Assembly (NCBI RefSeq): GCF_947179165.1
Contig: NC_077245.1
Location: forward strand, 38,805,286 to 38,869,285
DNA: 64,000 nucleotides
From: Solanum dulcamara
Taxonomy: Eukaryota; Streptophyta; Magnoliopsida; Solanales; Solanaceae
Direction of reading: 5' to 3'
Made by a program: the position numbers and the translations under genes. Under the pieces are notes generated by a model. The model did not search any database. It had not been told where the DNA came from and saw nothing but the letters and a program-made list of their open reading frames with translations. This document shows positions 24,290 through 37,583 of this stretch, piece after piece (the stretch's first letter is position 1; the number at the start of each line of letters is the position of its first letter).

Positions 24290-25190
24290 GTCATCCTCTT
24301 TCTGGTTTTCATTTTGCCATAATACTTTGACTGAAGTCACATCCTTATTTGCAACCTTCTAATTTGCCGTTCTAAGACAGTTATAGGTTGTTCCTCGCAG
24401 GTTTCAATTTCGTGTACATCATCTATGGGACACACTCTGGGTGGATAACCAGTACATTGTGAAGTATCCGTATCAGACGTATTGGGCGTATAGTTTCGTA
24501 TCAGGTGGCAAGTTTAACTTATAGGCAACTTTTCCCATCTTACAAGTAACTTGATAAGGTTCGATGTATTTTAGGCTAAGTTTTCTTTTCTCGCTGAATC
24601 TTATTACTCCCTTCCTGGGTGACCTTGTCACGAACACTTAACTATTAATTTGAACTCTGATTGTCGATGTTGATTATCTGCATATCACTTCTGCTGACTC
24701 TAGGCTGCTAACCAATAACTTTCCCAATCATGTCGGGGCCTTTTAGTCTTTTTCCCAATAGGGGGACTTGCACACTCTACCATTCAATGTCTTGTACGGG
24801 GCCATCTGGATACTGGAATGGTAGCCATTCTTGTAGGCAAACTCAATAAGTAGTGGACGATCGTCCCAGTTACTCTTAAAGACATCCATATAAGCTCACA
24901 ATATATCTTCTAGCGTTTGATAATATGCTCAGTCTATTCAACAACTCGAGGGAAAAATGGGGTACGAAGACCTATCTGTGCTCCTGATCTCTTCTTGGAA
25001 TGATCTCCAGACGTTAATAATAATTGAAGTCCCTCTATCTGAGATAATAACTGGGGAAACCCCCTGTAGTCTTACTACCTCCTTGACCTATAACTTCACC
25101 TAGTTTCAGCTGCATAGGTGGTCTTGATTGAAAGCAAATGGGCTGATTCATTAGCCTACTCACAATAACCTGTATAGTACCCTACTCTCG
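24290..25190 (-). pseudogene. Integrase remnant of element A2
   Basis: On the minus strand the segment 25060-24980 translates as PVIISDRGTSIIINVWRSFQ, closely matching the integrase core motif (SDRGTQF...WRSFQ in plant Ty3/gypsy), including the aspartate of the second DDE position. Downstream, near 24450-24500, comes an HPV.QIGMLRK-like stretch of the C-terminal domain, and near 24290-24330 the KVLW...-type chromodomain-like tail. Stops and frameshifts separate the pieces, so no functional enzyme is expected. Integrase joins element cDNA to host DNA. Confidence 0.7.
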
Positions 25191-25576
25191 CAGAGTATAA
25201 AGTAGGTCCGTAATGACGTTGATAATTTGGAAATCCTTAGCCTCGTATAGTCCTTCTCGACTCCTTTCAAAACTTTAACTCGCACCCTACCTTTTTGGGT
25301 TTTTGTTGTTTTTTTTTCTCTGGCCCATTAGAGTTGGCTGACAAGTGGTGTCGAAATTCCCTCGCCCACTGGCCCTTATAGGCTTTCCATGGTTTGCCTA
25401 CCATTAACTGGTATTATGTTGAAGAACTGTGGCATTTAAGTGCACCGTCAGTTAGCAATTAGCTAATCCTTCTTGTCTTGCTAAAGTCCTCTTTACAATA
25501 CTCTCAACGTAACTTATAGTACTCCAGGTACATAATCTCATGTCGTTTCTCCGATGCTAGTTCAGATTCTTCCATC

Positions 25577-25693
25577 TCGCGCGATCATACTAGCACTAAT
25601 GCTCTAAATTCCACCAGAATTTAGAAGTTAAGCGTGCTTGGACGAGAGTAATACTGGGATGAGTAACCTTCTTGGGAAGTATTCATGTCGCAC
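25577..25693 (+). pseudogene. 5S rRNA-derived sequence, antisense to element A2
   Basis: A nearly full-length 5S rRNA-like block begins GCGATCAT, includes GCACTAATGC and GTTAAGCGTGCTTGG, and ends with a decayed GGGATGAGTAACC and the 3' end TGTCGCAC. It lies on the plus strand while the element is minus, so the element transcript would carry antisense 5S. The flanks match those of 45169-45284 and 53600-53716, which shows it was copied with the type A element. The internal control region is damaged (GATGAGTAACC instead of GATGGGTGACC). Confidence 0.85.
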
Positions 25694-26567
25694 TTCATTG
25701 TAATCCTTGCAATAATGTGCGGGGTACTCAACTTAGCCTAAGATTTACCTTAGCATCGTCTGGCTAGTCTTCATATTTTGCCTTGCCCTTTCCTCTATTA
25801 CCTTGCAATAGGTATAGGGGTAGATCTTTGGTCCAACTGTGGTCATGTTTTACTTTGTCCGTAGCACTAATTTCATTCCTACAGTTCGGCTTAACCTATC
25901 CCCATATCTCTTGGTAGGGTATCCAAAATATCATAACGGTATTGTCATTATTGAGACCCTATATCTTTTATCCTGTACTTACTCACTTAACCTGATGTTT
26001 ATATATCTATATTCGTAGGTTGCACGACCATTCTAACACAACCTGTAGGAGGTAGACGTAGTCCTTCTGTCTTCTGGTTCATTCTACTGTACACATCTTG
26101 CTCATATTGAAACTTGCTTGTCCCATCTTGCTATACTTTTGTCTTTTTCCTTATTCACTCTTTGCTCTTCTTATCCCCTATCATGGGAGGTTTCGTGTTC
26201 CCTTTTACCTTGGTTATTTATCTACCGCAATATCATTTGCGACCAACTCTATAGCCAACATCTTGACTTTTGACCCAGCATGATGTCATTATCCTTCATA
26301 GTGTCTCTTGGGTTATTCGATATCATTTTATTGCTATACCCTTTTCTTTTCATACGCATTCACCTTCTAGCGTTACGTCATTCGAGGTCTTGTTGAAAAC
26401 TTCTTAACACTATCTTTCATAGCATTCTGACTTCTATCCAATTATTGACAACTTCCAAATCTTCTTAACTTGGTTCAACAAAGTATCTTATTGAAGTTTA
26501 AGCATCTATCTCAAATATGTGGCCATATCAATTGCCTCCATCTTACCCTTGCGGTTTTCTCACTTGC

Positions 26568-26580
26568 TTCCCCCCTTTAG
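26568..26580 (-). other. Internal polypurine tract, element A2
   Basis: The minus strand reads CTAAAGGGGGGAA, nearly the same as the 3' purine tract, but it lies about 2.5 kb inside the element. Equivalent tracts occur at 4442, 35458, 45852, 52823 and 61203. Confidence 0.6.
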
Positions 26581-28350
26581 AGGGTACTTATACCTTTATC
26601 CGTTTATACCTTGCTCTATGTCTCTATGCCCAGTTTCAAATTCGTCCAGTCTCCTTCCCCAGTCTACTTGGTACTGTATCATGTCCCCGTCTTTCTGCAT
26701 TTTTTTTTGCCAACCTAATTATCCATGTACGGAACCTTGGCTAAATTATGAAGCGACGAGAACCTTTCTATACCTAATGTGAAGTCTCGTCTACTAATCG
26801 ATACTTGAATAATGTGACCCAGGAAACAACTCATCCAAGGCCACCTTCTACTTCTCTTTATGAAAGGTTAATACCCACTGGTAGTCGTTGCAACTTTTGA
26901 TTAGACAACAATCGTATTCCGACAATGATTGTCCAAGGTTCTCTCGAAGTAGTAGCTTTACCTCAACCAATGTCCTTTATTTCTTAGGGTGATTGTAGGT
27001 TGCACTATCTATTTCTTAAGTTCGCCGTCTTTGTCTCTTAAGAGTTCCATTATTTTTGGGGCGACATTATGTATACGTATCATTCCTTTATACCTTGTGA
27101 CTCTTGTCCTAACTGTGTACCCAACATAGGCTTTTCACTTAGTCCACCTACCAAGTACACCCTAACAGTGGTCTTACTTCATCCCTATATTGTTGTACTA
27201 CACCTTTAACTCCCTCTTACATATCCCTTATTTAGTTCATACTCATATTCAATTCATAATGTCTCTATGGGGTGCTTTTGTTAGCATTTCTTCCTCCAAT
27301 TAGTTGGTGGAGAACTAATAAACGGTTATCATAAACCATTTTCCAACCACTGTTAGAAGAAAACTAGAATCTCTTAAACATCACAGTGCTTTTTAACACT
27401 TGACCTACATGGTCTCCTTCTGAATTTATCCTCGAGTTATGAACAACTTATCTAGTTTACAACTACGAGTTGGGGCTTGGTACTTTTCAAAAAGAGTGAA
27501 ACTCAATCGTAGGACATCTTATCCTTCAACCTAAGCTTTTTTTTTCTTCTTCTTTTTGGTCCTACAACACAAATACGGCTGGAGGTACCATAGTCTGAAC
27601 TTTACTGCTCAGGTAGGCTTTTTATCTCTGAAATAAATTTCTCCAAGTAGAAATGGTGCCCCTTACCGACGACTTGAAGGGTACCTCTTACAACTTTAGT
27701 GAAACATAATAGGGGTACTTGGTATCAATTTCCAAGACATCTTAAGAATCTATGTTTCCTTCCCTTTTCTTGTCCTAGGAAAATTTTGGCATAGTTTCCT
27801 CTATATTTCTTACTTATCCCAAACCTGCACACAGAAAATACCAATAATGCCTCACAGGGCCAACACACATATATATATATTCATATCATATCGCATCCAC
27901 ACAGGGCTTCTAATATCATCTCATATCGCAGCCACACAGGGCTTTCAATATCAATAATAATAAAAAAGATAATGGACATACCTCGTATGTCCAACTTCGA
28001 ACTGCGTTTGTTGCCCTTCCCTGTCTACTTTCCTTTCAGGTTTTGCCTTTACATTACAATCATATGTCAATACCTTACACAACAGATATCTCCCATGCCT
28101 TTACTTACCTGCGTGCTTCGTAACTTCCCATGTCGTCAATTACTTCCTTTTATTGATGTCGTCCTTCTACTAAAAGCCAAGGTTAGCATAAGAAATTGTC
28201 CTATAACTCGGATCTATAGCACGATCTCTGATATGAAACAAAGGTAACATCCTAAATGTCCTGTAGCTTTCTGTTTATGGATGTGGCGCGCAACATATCG
28301 ATAATCAAGACTCTACTAGACACGGTCTGCAGAAAATCTAAGGACAAACT

Positions 28351-28362
28351 ACTCTGATACCA
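28351..28362 (-). other. Primer binding site, element A2
   Basis: The minus strand reads TGGTATCAGAGT, one mismatch from the usual TGGTATCAGAGC, four bases inside the LTR that begins at 28367. Confidence 0.85.
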
Positions 28363-29849
28363 CTTTTATCATGACCCAACCCCGTAGGCCGCGACTGGGG
28401 AACGACCTGGACCCCGGTATACATGTTTATCAGCTGTGTCCAAGTCGAACTATAAATAACACAATACTATGCAACATAACCCTATTAGGTGATAACATTT
28501 TCTTAAACCTGTAGCCTCTTTCATTTGTATCACATTATGAAAGGCCACGCAAGCCGATAAGGCTGCTTTAACATAATAACATATACCATACATCATGTAG
28601 ACCCAGCTGAACCAAACTGACATATACAACCCACATATACATGTCCGCAGACCTCTAAAAATATTAACGACAATATATGGCGGGACAGGGCGCCCGCCGT
28701 ACCCCTAAATAGATAAAACAAAATTATACATCAATGGTCAGTACAAAAAACTAGGCTCCGATACAATGGAGCCTATTCCAGCTGAGCTGAACAGGATCCT
28801 AAGCTGACGGACTTCCAAAACCTGTATCTGTACCTGTGGGCATAAAACGCAGCCCCCCCGAAGAAAGGAGGGTCAGTACGACATATGTACTGAGTATGTA
28901 AAACATAACATAACATAACTAGGATAGAGAAGCAGCAGACAAATATATCGTAAAAGAAACCTTGATACCTGTACTTTGTAAATCATAAAAACATGCATGT
29001 TCAAATTATACCATATAGCCGGCCCTATCACGGATATGGTGAATACATCTATACCATCATAGACCCAGTACCATCACCACCTTATTACAACAGATCATCA
29101 TATATATACATACGTAACCCGACCCTCTAGTGAGGGGCAGTGGACAATGTAGTGAATTGCACGAATCTAATAACTGGCTCGGAACTCAAAGAAGAAGTGT
29201 TACAGTATACACGAGTAGAGAATTGAGTAACCAAATGCAATTTAAATCATTATCAGAGACTCGACAGAATAAGAAAGTTAAGCTTTTGCCTGAGGACCCG
29301 AGTAGTAGTGTAGTCATCTCTAGTGTCCTCTAAATGCCATTATGAGCTATCTCAATTGTAATCTCGGGGACCCTAGACATGTATTAACATAGGGCCAAAT
29401 CATTTATGGAATCAAAACACTTGGTGTCATATTGTCTTTAAGACTTGGAGCCTGTACAATCATTATCTCCTTAATACATAGAAGTTTCTAGGGAACTAGT
29501 TCAACTATTACAAGAGTTCGATATTCAAAAGTAAATAGGAGATGTTTAATAATGGAGTTACCCCGGAGCTCATATCATATTTCACTTAAAACTAAGACAT
29601 GCTAGAAAAGAAAGAGGGTAAGCTCTACATAGTCTGTACCTCCCTTCATGTGGTCATCCTGTACATATTTCATATCCGGCCCATCCTGGGGCTCGGTGAA
29701 CAACTATGGCATCATAGTCTCATTTTCATACCAAGTACATATCAAGAGAAGGGAGAGATAGCTTTCTGCACACTACTTTTTGACACGTTGAAGCCTTAAC
29801 AGACAATACTTAATTCTTATAGAAGTTCCAATACTAAGTAGTGGATAGG

Positions 29850-29925
29850 AGTTATGCAATCAGAAACATGGTTTATGCAATCAGAGACACGGTTATGCAA
29901 TCAGAGACACAATTATGCAATCAGA
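29850..29925. repeat. 20-bp tandem repeat (TTATGCAATCAGAGACA units)
   Basis: About four units of roughly 20 bp. The reverse-oriented counterpart is at 57750-57832 in the LTR of B3. It sits at the fusion point of the hybrid LTR, so it may have helped recombination. Confidence 0.8.
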
Positions 29926-31408
29926 GACATTGATCATTTCAGAGCCTTCAAGAAAAGGAGCTTGTATCTCCACTTACTATTCACTATATAGCAGGCTCGA
30001 GAATAATAGCTTGATTACTTTTAGACTCTGAATGTTCAGAAGTGACTACAAGTCACGAGTTACACTCATAGCTCATAACTGGAATTACCTCTAAACACAT
30101 ATCATATATCATTTTACTTAAAAGTTAAATCATTCTAAAGGAAGGAAGAAATAGGCTTTACATGTACTACTTTTCATCACATAGCAGACTTAAAGGCAAT
30201 GACTCAGCTATTGCAGGAGTTCTAATATCAAGAAATAAACGAGAGTCTCGACTCATACTCAGGGCTTTACGAATGGATTGAATCCCAAATATCATATACA
30301 TGTAATTTATAACTTATCTAAGACATGCCACAAGAAAAGCAGAATAGCTCTACATACTTATTCCAAAAACACGCCAAAAGAAAGCTTCACATACCTTGTC
30401 TGAGTTATTCCTTATCCTGTTTGCCTCGTCGTCCTTTGAACCTATCCAACAGGAGAGTAATATCTTCTTAACTTTCCAGCATCTTAGGTTACACCTTAGT
30501 ATTAATAGAATCTATTTCCTTAGTCATTTCCTCGACTAGTTCTTTAGTTTGTTAAGGCGTTAACGAAAATTGGGAAGCACCTCCCCTATAATGTGCCCTA
30601 TCCGAATTTCTAATTAGGTCCCTAATACCTACAACCAACCAACAACAACAACCTGCAGCAATTCATACCAACAATATATATAACATAAACTCCAAACGAC
30701 TTATTCAAAAATACGATATCACAATAGGGCGTCTAGCCTTTATTTTGTAAAGCCTTTAATTATACGCAACGAGGGGTCACGTGGCTTATACCAGCAGCAC
30801 CCTTACCCAAATTAGAACATATTTAGGCCCTGAAACAACACATCACACCCCTTCAGCAGCAACTTACCAGAACAACGCCTCATTTCGACGACAATTCACT
30901 TCTAGCGACTCCAATTTAGTTTATTTCGAACGCTGAACTTTTCAAACCTTTTACCCAACTTCCATCAGCCCCTAAGGTGTGTAATACACCCTAATTTAAC
31001 ATAATAAACTTCAAATTAGAGGGTAAGACCTTACCTTACCCGAATTTGGCCAAAACCATGAAAGCGCAACTCGGAACTTCTCCAAACGTGCTGAAATTGA
31101 GTGGGCTATTTGTGTTACTTCTTCACTTCCCCAAATTGAACTTTTATGTTATTAAACACCATTATAAAACTTAGGGACACTTCAAATAATTAATTCATGG
31201 AACGAAACCCGAAAGCTTACCCCAAAAGGGCCAAACCCGTAGCCCTCCTCTTTGCCCCTCTACGTTTTTCTCTTCTTCTCTTCTTCCAAATTTCCAATTG
31301 TAAAGCTGAAGTTTTGGTTCCAAAAACATTATAAATCACATATATACATATCCATGTACTTAGGGAATACCGTAGATAATTTATTCACGGAAGAAAAGTG
31401 AAGAACTT

Positions 31409-31437
31409 ACCTTAGTTCTTCTTGAACCATGGCTGCC
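31409..31437 (-). promoter_or_regulatory. LTR leader mini-ORF and splice donor (minus strand)
   Basis: On the minus strand GCCATGG begins a frame MVQEELR that runs into AAG|GTAAG (donor at 31410-31409). It is the same peptide as in the plus-strand copies at 56245 and 63514, although the LTRs have diverged elsewhere. Confidence 0.5.
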
Positions 31438-32076
31438 ATAGGTGTTCTCCCTGTCTCACGTTTTCTCTCTTTTTTTGGACTTGTTTTGGCTGAAAAATGA
31501 CTTGATAGTCATCAACACACACATATATATATATTTCCTCAAAAAGTGACACGTGTCAGCCCCTAAGGGTGACACGTGTCCGTCTCCTATTGGGCCACAG
31601 ATCCTTGCCTTGTCTCCTAGGCTGCCACGTGTCTTTGTGGGGCCCACCCTCAAGTAAATGGGTCACGTACTTGACCCCCAAGCAGGTGGGTCACCTACTT
31701 GCTTGAGGTGCTGCCACGTGGCACCTCCTTATTGGCTGCCACGTGTCATCTTCTCCTCTTCCTCGTGAGTTCGTAATCTCTTCTTATTTTAAGAGCCTAT
31801 GTAATACATGATTCGCAAACTTGGATGTACTCCAATAGCTTAAGTATGTAAGACTTCCAAGTTAGTAGCTTACGTAGGAACTCGAGTCCTACGACTCATT
31901 ACTTGGCCTCCAATTCCTTCCGGATTCTTATGACTTCATTTCCAACCTTCTCTACTATGGGGTATGACATTCTCCCTTCCTTAGAGTCGTTTGATAGTGT
32001 CGTAGCTTATCCAGATCACATGATAGTGTTTAAAGAACTTAAAAAGACGTTCCAAGCTCGAGAGTGCAGGGTAACA

Positions 32077-34132
32077 GTAGTTCAACTATTTTAAGAATTC
32101 TAATATCAGGTAGTAATTAAGAGTCACAAGTTATACCTGGAGCTTATAACTGGAACTACCTCCACCTCATGTCATATGCTATTATATTTATACTTAAGAC
32201 CTTCCAAAAGGAAGAACAGACAGGCTCTACATATACTACTATTCATGATCTAGCAGCCTTAAAAGGCAATAACTCAACTATTACAGGCGTCTTCACATCA
32301 TAAAGTGAATAAAGTTTATGAATTACACCTGGAGTTTCATGAGTGGAATTATCCCCAAGTTTCATATACAAACCATTCCTAACTTATACCTAAGATATGC
32401 CAAAAGAAAAGAAGAATAGCTCTACATACATGTTATGGGTTAGTCTTTGTCCCGGTCACCTTGTCATCCCGTGAACCTAGGTAACATGAAATCAATATGA
32501 ACATCAACCTCTTTAGACCTTTCAGCGTCTTACATTACTTAAGAGTATTCATAAACCCCATTCCCTCGCTCACCTTCTCGACTAGTTCCTTAACTAGTTA
32601 AGGCGTTAACGAAAATCGAACAACACCTCTCCTATAATATGCCCTATCCGAATTCCCAATCACGTCCCTAATATCTACAGACAACCAAAAACATAAGCAT
32701 CAGCTCGTATATATAGAAAACTTTGCAACATTATACATTACAACCTCCGAACAACTCGCTCGAAATTACGATAACCAAAATAGGGTTTCTGGTTTCTATT
32801 TTGCGAAACCTTTAATCGTACAAAGTGTGGAATCATGTGGCTGCAACCATAAGCTCCCACACCTATTTTAGCACATATTTATACCCTAAAAAACACACCA
32901 CACAACCAGCAGCAGCCTCCAAACACACCACGCCTCACTTCGACTACAATTTAACTACGACGACTTCCATTTAGATTGTTTCTTTCACTGAGCATACCCA
33001 CGATTATTCATACTTCCATCAGTATACAAGGTACATAATACACTCCTTAAGAACCCCATAAAGTCCAAATTTAAAGGAGAAACCTTTCCTTACCCGAAAT
33101 TGGCCAAAACTCGTCAAAACTTGCTTCGACAATCTCTTGCCGTGCTGAAACGGAGTGGACTGTTTTTGACACTTCTTCGCTGCCCCAAATTATGATTTTA
33201 AGCTATTAAACATCGTTATACAACCACGGGATACCGTAAATAATTAATTCACAGAACAAAATTGGGCCTTACCTCTTTTCTTGCTCAAACCCGTAGCCCT
33301 TCTTATTTTTTCTTCAAGTTTTTCCTTCAACTCTCTCTTGCTTGTTTTGAGTGTCCCGCTGAATATATGGTTCCGTAGACATCGTAGGATACATATATAC
33401 ATCTCCACGTTATTGAGGAACACCGTAGATAATTAATTCACCGGGAAAAATTGGAGGACTTACCCTTTTTCTTCCTTAAATCCCCGTAGGTCTCCTTTTT
33501 CCTCTCTAAGAGTTTTTCTAAGTTCTTGGCTGATATTTTTTGGATAATGAACAAGTTAATAGTCATAATACATACATGTATATACTGGCTTAGGAGGTGA
33601 CACGTGTCATCCCCATAGGGTGACACGTGTCCAGCCCCCCTATTGGGCCACGGATCCATGCTATGAAGGAGGGGCTGCTACATGGCAGTGGGGCCCAACT
33701 CCCCCAAGCAGCTGCATCACCTACTTGACCCTAAGTAGGTGCATCACCTGCTTGCTTAAGGTGCTGCCACGTGTTGCTCCTCCATTGGCTGCCACGTGTC
33801 GTCTTTTCCCCTTCCTCGTGGGTTCGTAATCTCATCTTATTTTAGGAGCCTATGTATTCCATGCTACGTAATCTTGGTATGTCCCTAAGCAACTCAAGTG
33901 TATAAGACTTCTAAATTAGTATCTTACGTAGGTAAATCGAGTCCTACGACTCATTACTTGGCCTCCAATCCCTTCTGGATTCTTATGACTCTATTTCCAA
34001 CCTTCTCTACTATAGGGTATCACATTCTCCTTTTCTTGGAGTCATTTGATAGTGTCGTAGCTTATCCGGTTCACATGATAATGTATGAAGAACTTAAGAG
34101 ATATTCCAAGCTCAAGAGTGTGGGGTGTAACA
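32077..34132 (-). repeat. 3' LTR of element B2 (right part)
   Basis: The LTR resumes mid-sequence at 32077 after the insertion ending at 32076, and runs to GGGGTGTAACA at 34132 next to a purine tract. It contains G-boxes in TGACACGTGTCA-type palindromes (33599-33635), hairpin AGGTGCATCACCT repeats (33705-33755) and AT-rich TATA-like sequence near 33575. Its left part is missing or rearranged. Confidence 0.75.
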
Positions 34133-35262
34133 TCCTTTCCCCCTTTAGAACATTCGTCCCCAAATGTTGAATAAAACTTCCCTTAAAACTTTATACAAAC
34201 TGTAGGGAGATTCCCTTCTATTGAAATAACATACATTTTCATCCAAGTAATTAATATATGAGTTCCAGGAGTGGGGGGTTTACCCATAGACATTTGGAAA
34301 TAGGTACGGATACCTGTGTTCCATGCCCTCTTCAGTTTCCTAAGTTATTTTTTCATGATTCTTATTCCGCCACGGCACCTTGACAAAATCTACGTCCTTA
34401 GTTTGCACCCCTTTTAATCTACCGATCCAGGATGGCAATAAGTTACCCCTCGTAGGATAACTCCCTGTTACATAAACCTCCTCCCCGGGAAATATTTTAG
34501 GAGGGTCGTTTATATACTTGCGGAGTATTGATATGTGAAAACTGAATGTATTGTTTCAAATTGGATAGTAGGTCCCACTCATAGGCAGATTTATCCATCA
34601 TAACGCATATAAACTTATGCTTCCGTAGAGTGTGAGGTCAGCTCAGACTATAACCTACCTTAATTGCCTTCCATTTCTGAGTCAGGATTCCCATCCCCCA
34701 TAACAAGCTATCAAGCCTCTGATGCTCCACTTCGTTTAAGCTATTATACAATTCCTCTTAATTCAACTTGCAATACCTTAGGTATGCTATCTTGCTCTTT
34801 TACTCAGATCTTCTTTCCAGTTTTACTACCAAACATTATGTTGTAATATTTACACAAACGTGTGTAGGTACTTAGAGAAATTCAGAAAATGCCTTAGCAT
34901 CGCTATACTAGCGGCTTACCTCCTTCAGTCGAGGTCAGGGCTCCACTATGGCTTTTTTCCTTAAGATCGATTATATCTTACTAGTTCTGCCTCGAACCAT
35001 CTTACACTTTTCCTTAATCGATTATAAATGTGGCGATCACACTGCTATTACCGACTTCTTTTTATTGAGTAATCCCTTGATCTTACTCTTAATATGCCAA
35101 TATTCGTAGGATGCACAACTATTTTTATGCTATCTGCATGAAGTACGTTCCATTTTAGTTTTAATCTTTCCTGCTCTTGGCTTACTCTGCTCTACATATG
35201 TCATTATACTACCACAAACTTATAGTCTCTTTTGTCATACTTGTTTCGTTTCCTTTTTCATT

Positions 35263-35362
35263 TCCTAGGAGGTCACCCATTGCAGTGCTACTTTTAGCCA
35301 AGCACGCTTAACTTCGGAGTTTAGACAGAATCCGGTGCATTAGTGCGGGCATGATCGCGTCC
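35263..35362 (-). pseudogene. 5S rRNA-derived sequence, sense with element B2
   Basis: Read on the minus strand it begins GGACGCGATCATGCCC, continues GCACTAATGCACCGGATTC and AGTTAAGCGTGCTTGG, and ends AATGGGTGACCTCCTAGGAA. The last 15-20 bases of 5S are missing, with the same truncation point as the copy at 61308-61412. The orientation relative to the element is opposite to type A copies. Confidence 0.87.
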
Positions 35363-35457
35363 ATCCCTTATGGGGTCTCATTTGAAGTTTAAGCGTTCTC
35401 ATTTATATACGATAGCGTCGGTTGATTTTCTCTTATGCTTGTACTTCTCTTGTCCAC

Positions 35458-35470
35458 TTCCCCCCTTTTA
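35458..35470 (-). other. Internal polypurine tract, element B2
   Basis: The minus strand reads TAAAAGGGGGGAA, about 100 bp upstream of the 5S-derived block in element orientation. The same spacing holds in B3 (61203 and 61308). Confidence 0.6.
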
Positions 35471-37583
35471 GGGTGTACCCATGTCATCCTCCGTTTATTT
35501 TCAGCTATTCATACACGAATGATTTTACTCCAACATTTTGAACTTGCTGCACATGTCCACATCCTCTATTAAGTCGTCCATACATTTGATTGCTCTTATA
35601 AGAACCCCTAGTACAACCATAGGGTGCTTTGGTATTCGCAATATATCATATAAAATCTCATCTGACGGTTGGTACTCGAGTAACATCCATAATGTAACAA
35701 TGCATTCAAAGTTATATTCCATTCATTCCAATCAGTAATTAGCTCGTGCCCATGATTGGTTCAAATTCTCCACTCGGGAGTACTTATACTTTAATGATCC
35801 GTGTTTCGAGCTTCATCATAACACTAGCTTGATTTTAGTGGATACCACTTATTCTTCTAATAACCTCATAATACAGCAGTTGCTCTACAAATCGACATTC
35901 CCTTTCATTGCAGGATCTCACTAATCTCCAAAATGGAGTCACATATCCCCAATACTTCTTTATGCCTCATGAGCTTTCATCTTTGTCGTGTGCTTAAGGC
36001 TCACTTCTAATCCTGCTTAAAACTATATCAACTTCGTTGTAGTAATGGCCTTATCTTATCACCTCTTTATCGTAACATATCTCCTGTTCGTAACTGTCCA
36101 TTTCTTTTTTCATTCAATACTCATACTTAATTAATCACATATTTCTGAGTGCCTCCTTTGGTAATCCTTTCACTCCTCTTATCTATGTCCATTTGTTTTT
36201 GTGTACAAGGAGTTCCATGTTACTCCTATATCCTCCAGAAAACATTAGTTTTACATGACCTTCCTTTTTTGTTTTCAAAACATCTCTTGTTTATCTTTAT
36301 TTGCTCTTAGTATACCAATCATTTCTGGCATTCATCCTGTCTTATCACTCGTTTTCACTTTCGCTACCCTTTGACCTTTTATTCTAAACTCTCCCTATAA
36401 AGTTGTGCAAGTCCTTCTTAATCGTTCACTATTTTCCCTTCTATTCTTCCTAAATCACCTTGTATCCTTCAATTACTTCTTTACTAGGCTTTCCTTATTC
36501 TCATAACGATCTTCATTATATTCACATAGTATCTTGTTCGCATTCAATCCCATAGTATAACACTATTTAACCTTCTTCACAATTCTTACTATGGGTTACT
36601 TACCCTTCTTAGTTAGTCTTATCCTTAACGTCTCACAAGCTGTCTTATTAATACTTCACATCTGTCACCATCCTTTGTCCCTTGCACTCTCGTTTTCATC
36701 ATATTGTTACTTCTTTTAACTATAACTTGTCATAGTTTATCCTTATGTGCCAATTCAGTCGGTGCCTTAATATATCGTTCTATTCAGATCTATCAGTCTT
36801 TCCTAAGTCAGTTTTGTTGGCTTATAGGTCCTTTCCAACTTCATTCTACTATACCAGTATTGACCTCCTAGTTTTTATTGCCATTAATTTCGCAATTAAC
36901 TTATTTCTCGAGGTCGGCCATACTTTTTTAGTCAAATCTCATCATTGTTGTGAGCACAACCTTTCAAACATACTACAGCCCTGTATCTCATTCTCTTTTT
37001 ATTTCTACAAAAATTTGGGCAGATTTTCTTCTGTATTTCTTACTATCTCAACACCTACATCCTGAAAATACCAATAATGCCTCACAGGGCACACATGTAT
37101 ATATTCAAATCATATCAGATTATAGCCACACAGGGCACACATATATAGTCGTATCATCTTATCCCGCAGCCACACAGGGCGCCCACAATTAACAGTATAG
37201 AAATGGACTTACCTGTTATGTCCACTCAAGCTGCACCTGTTACACTTTCCTGTTTACCTTTCCTTTCACTTTTCAATTGTATATGTCAATCACATTTCAA
37301 TACCTTACTTGACATATGTCTTTAGTGCCTTTGCTTACCTGCGTGCTGTGTAACTTCCGATATCGTCAGTTGCTTGCTTCTATCGATGTGGTCCTCCTGC
37401 TAAAATCACCGGTTAGTATGAGGAATTTCATTCCTTATGACTCAGATCTATCGTACAATCTTAGATATGAAAGAAAGTAACATTCTAAATATCCTGTAGC
37501 CTCCTGTCTATAGATGTGGTGCACAACACACCGATAGACAAGACTTTACTAGACACGGTCTGTAGACATTCCAAGGACGAACT

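Larger units (their letters stand above)
24084..28366 (-). mobile_element. Type A internal region of element A2
   Basis: A 4.3-kb region read right to left: PBS (28351-28362), leader with predicted intron signals (27780-28120), an A-specific stretch without recognised coding (25700-27700), an internal purine tract (26568-26580), a 5S-derived block (25577-25693) and integrase remnants (about 24290-25190). Compared with A3 and A4 it lacks about 750 bp between the 5S block and the integrase core; the break is at an ACCTTTTTGGGT-like repeat near 25290-25305. No gag, protease, reverse transcriptase or RNase H is recognisable. Confidence 0.75.
28367..32076 (-). repeat. Hybrid LTR: A-type left part fused to a second LTR at about 29853
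   Basis: It begins TATCATGACCC next to the A2 PBS and follows A-type LTR sequence to about 29852. There it switches at a shared GTTATG to another LTR version carrying 20-bp TGCAATCAGAGACA repeats. It ends with GGGTAACA at 32076, followed by GTAGT and the middle of another LTR. The total of 3.7 kb is longer than other copies, as expected for an unequal fusion. It contains a leader ATG (31430-31428) and donor (31410-31409) on the minus strand. Confidence 0.7.

Noticed and set aside
25577..25693. Functional host 5S rRNA gene
   Set aside because: It has about full length but a damaged internal promoter, is embedded in a retroelement and shares its flanks with other element copies; a dispersed pseudogene is the better reading.
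31800..32060. tRNA or other small RNA genes in LTR flanks
   Set aside because: I looked for T-loop-like GGTTCGAATC and anticodon-stem patterns and found none convincing in the window.
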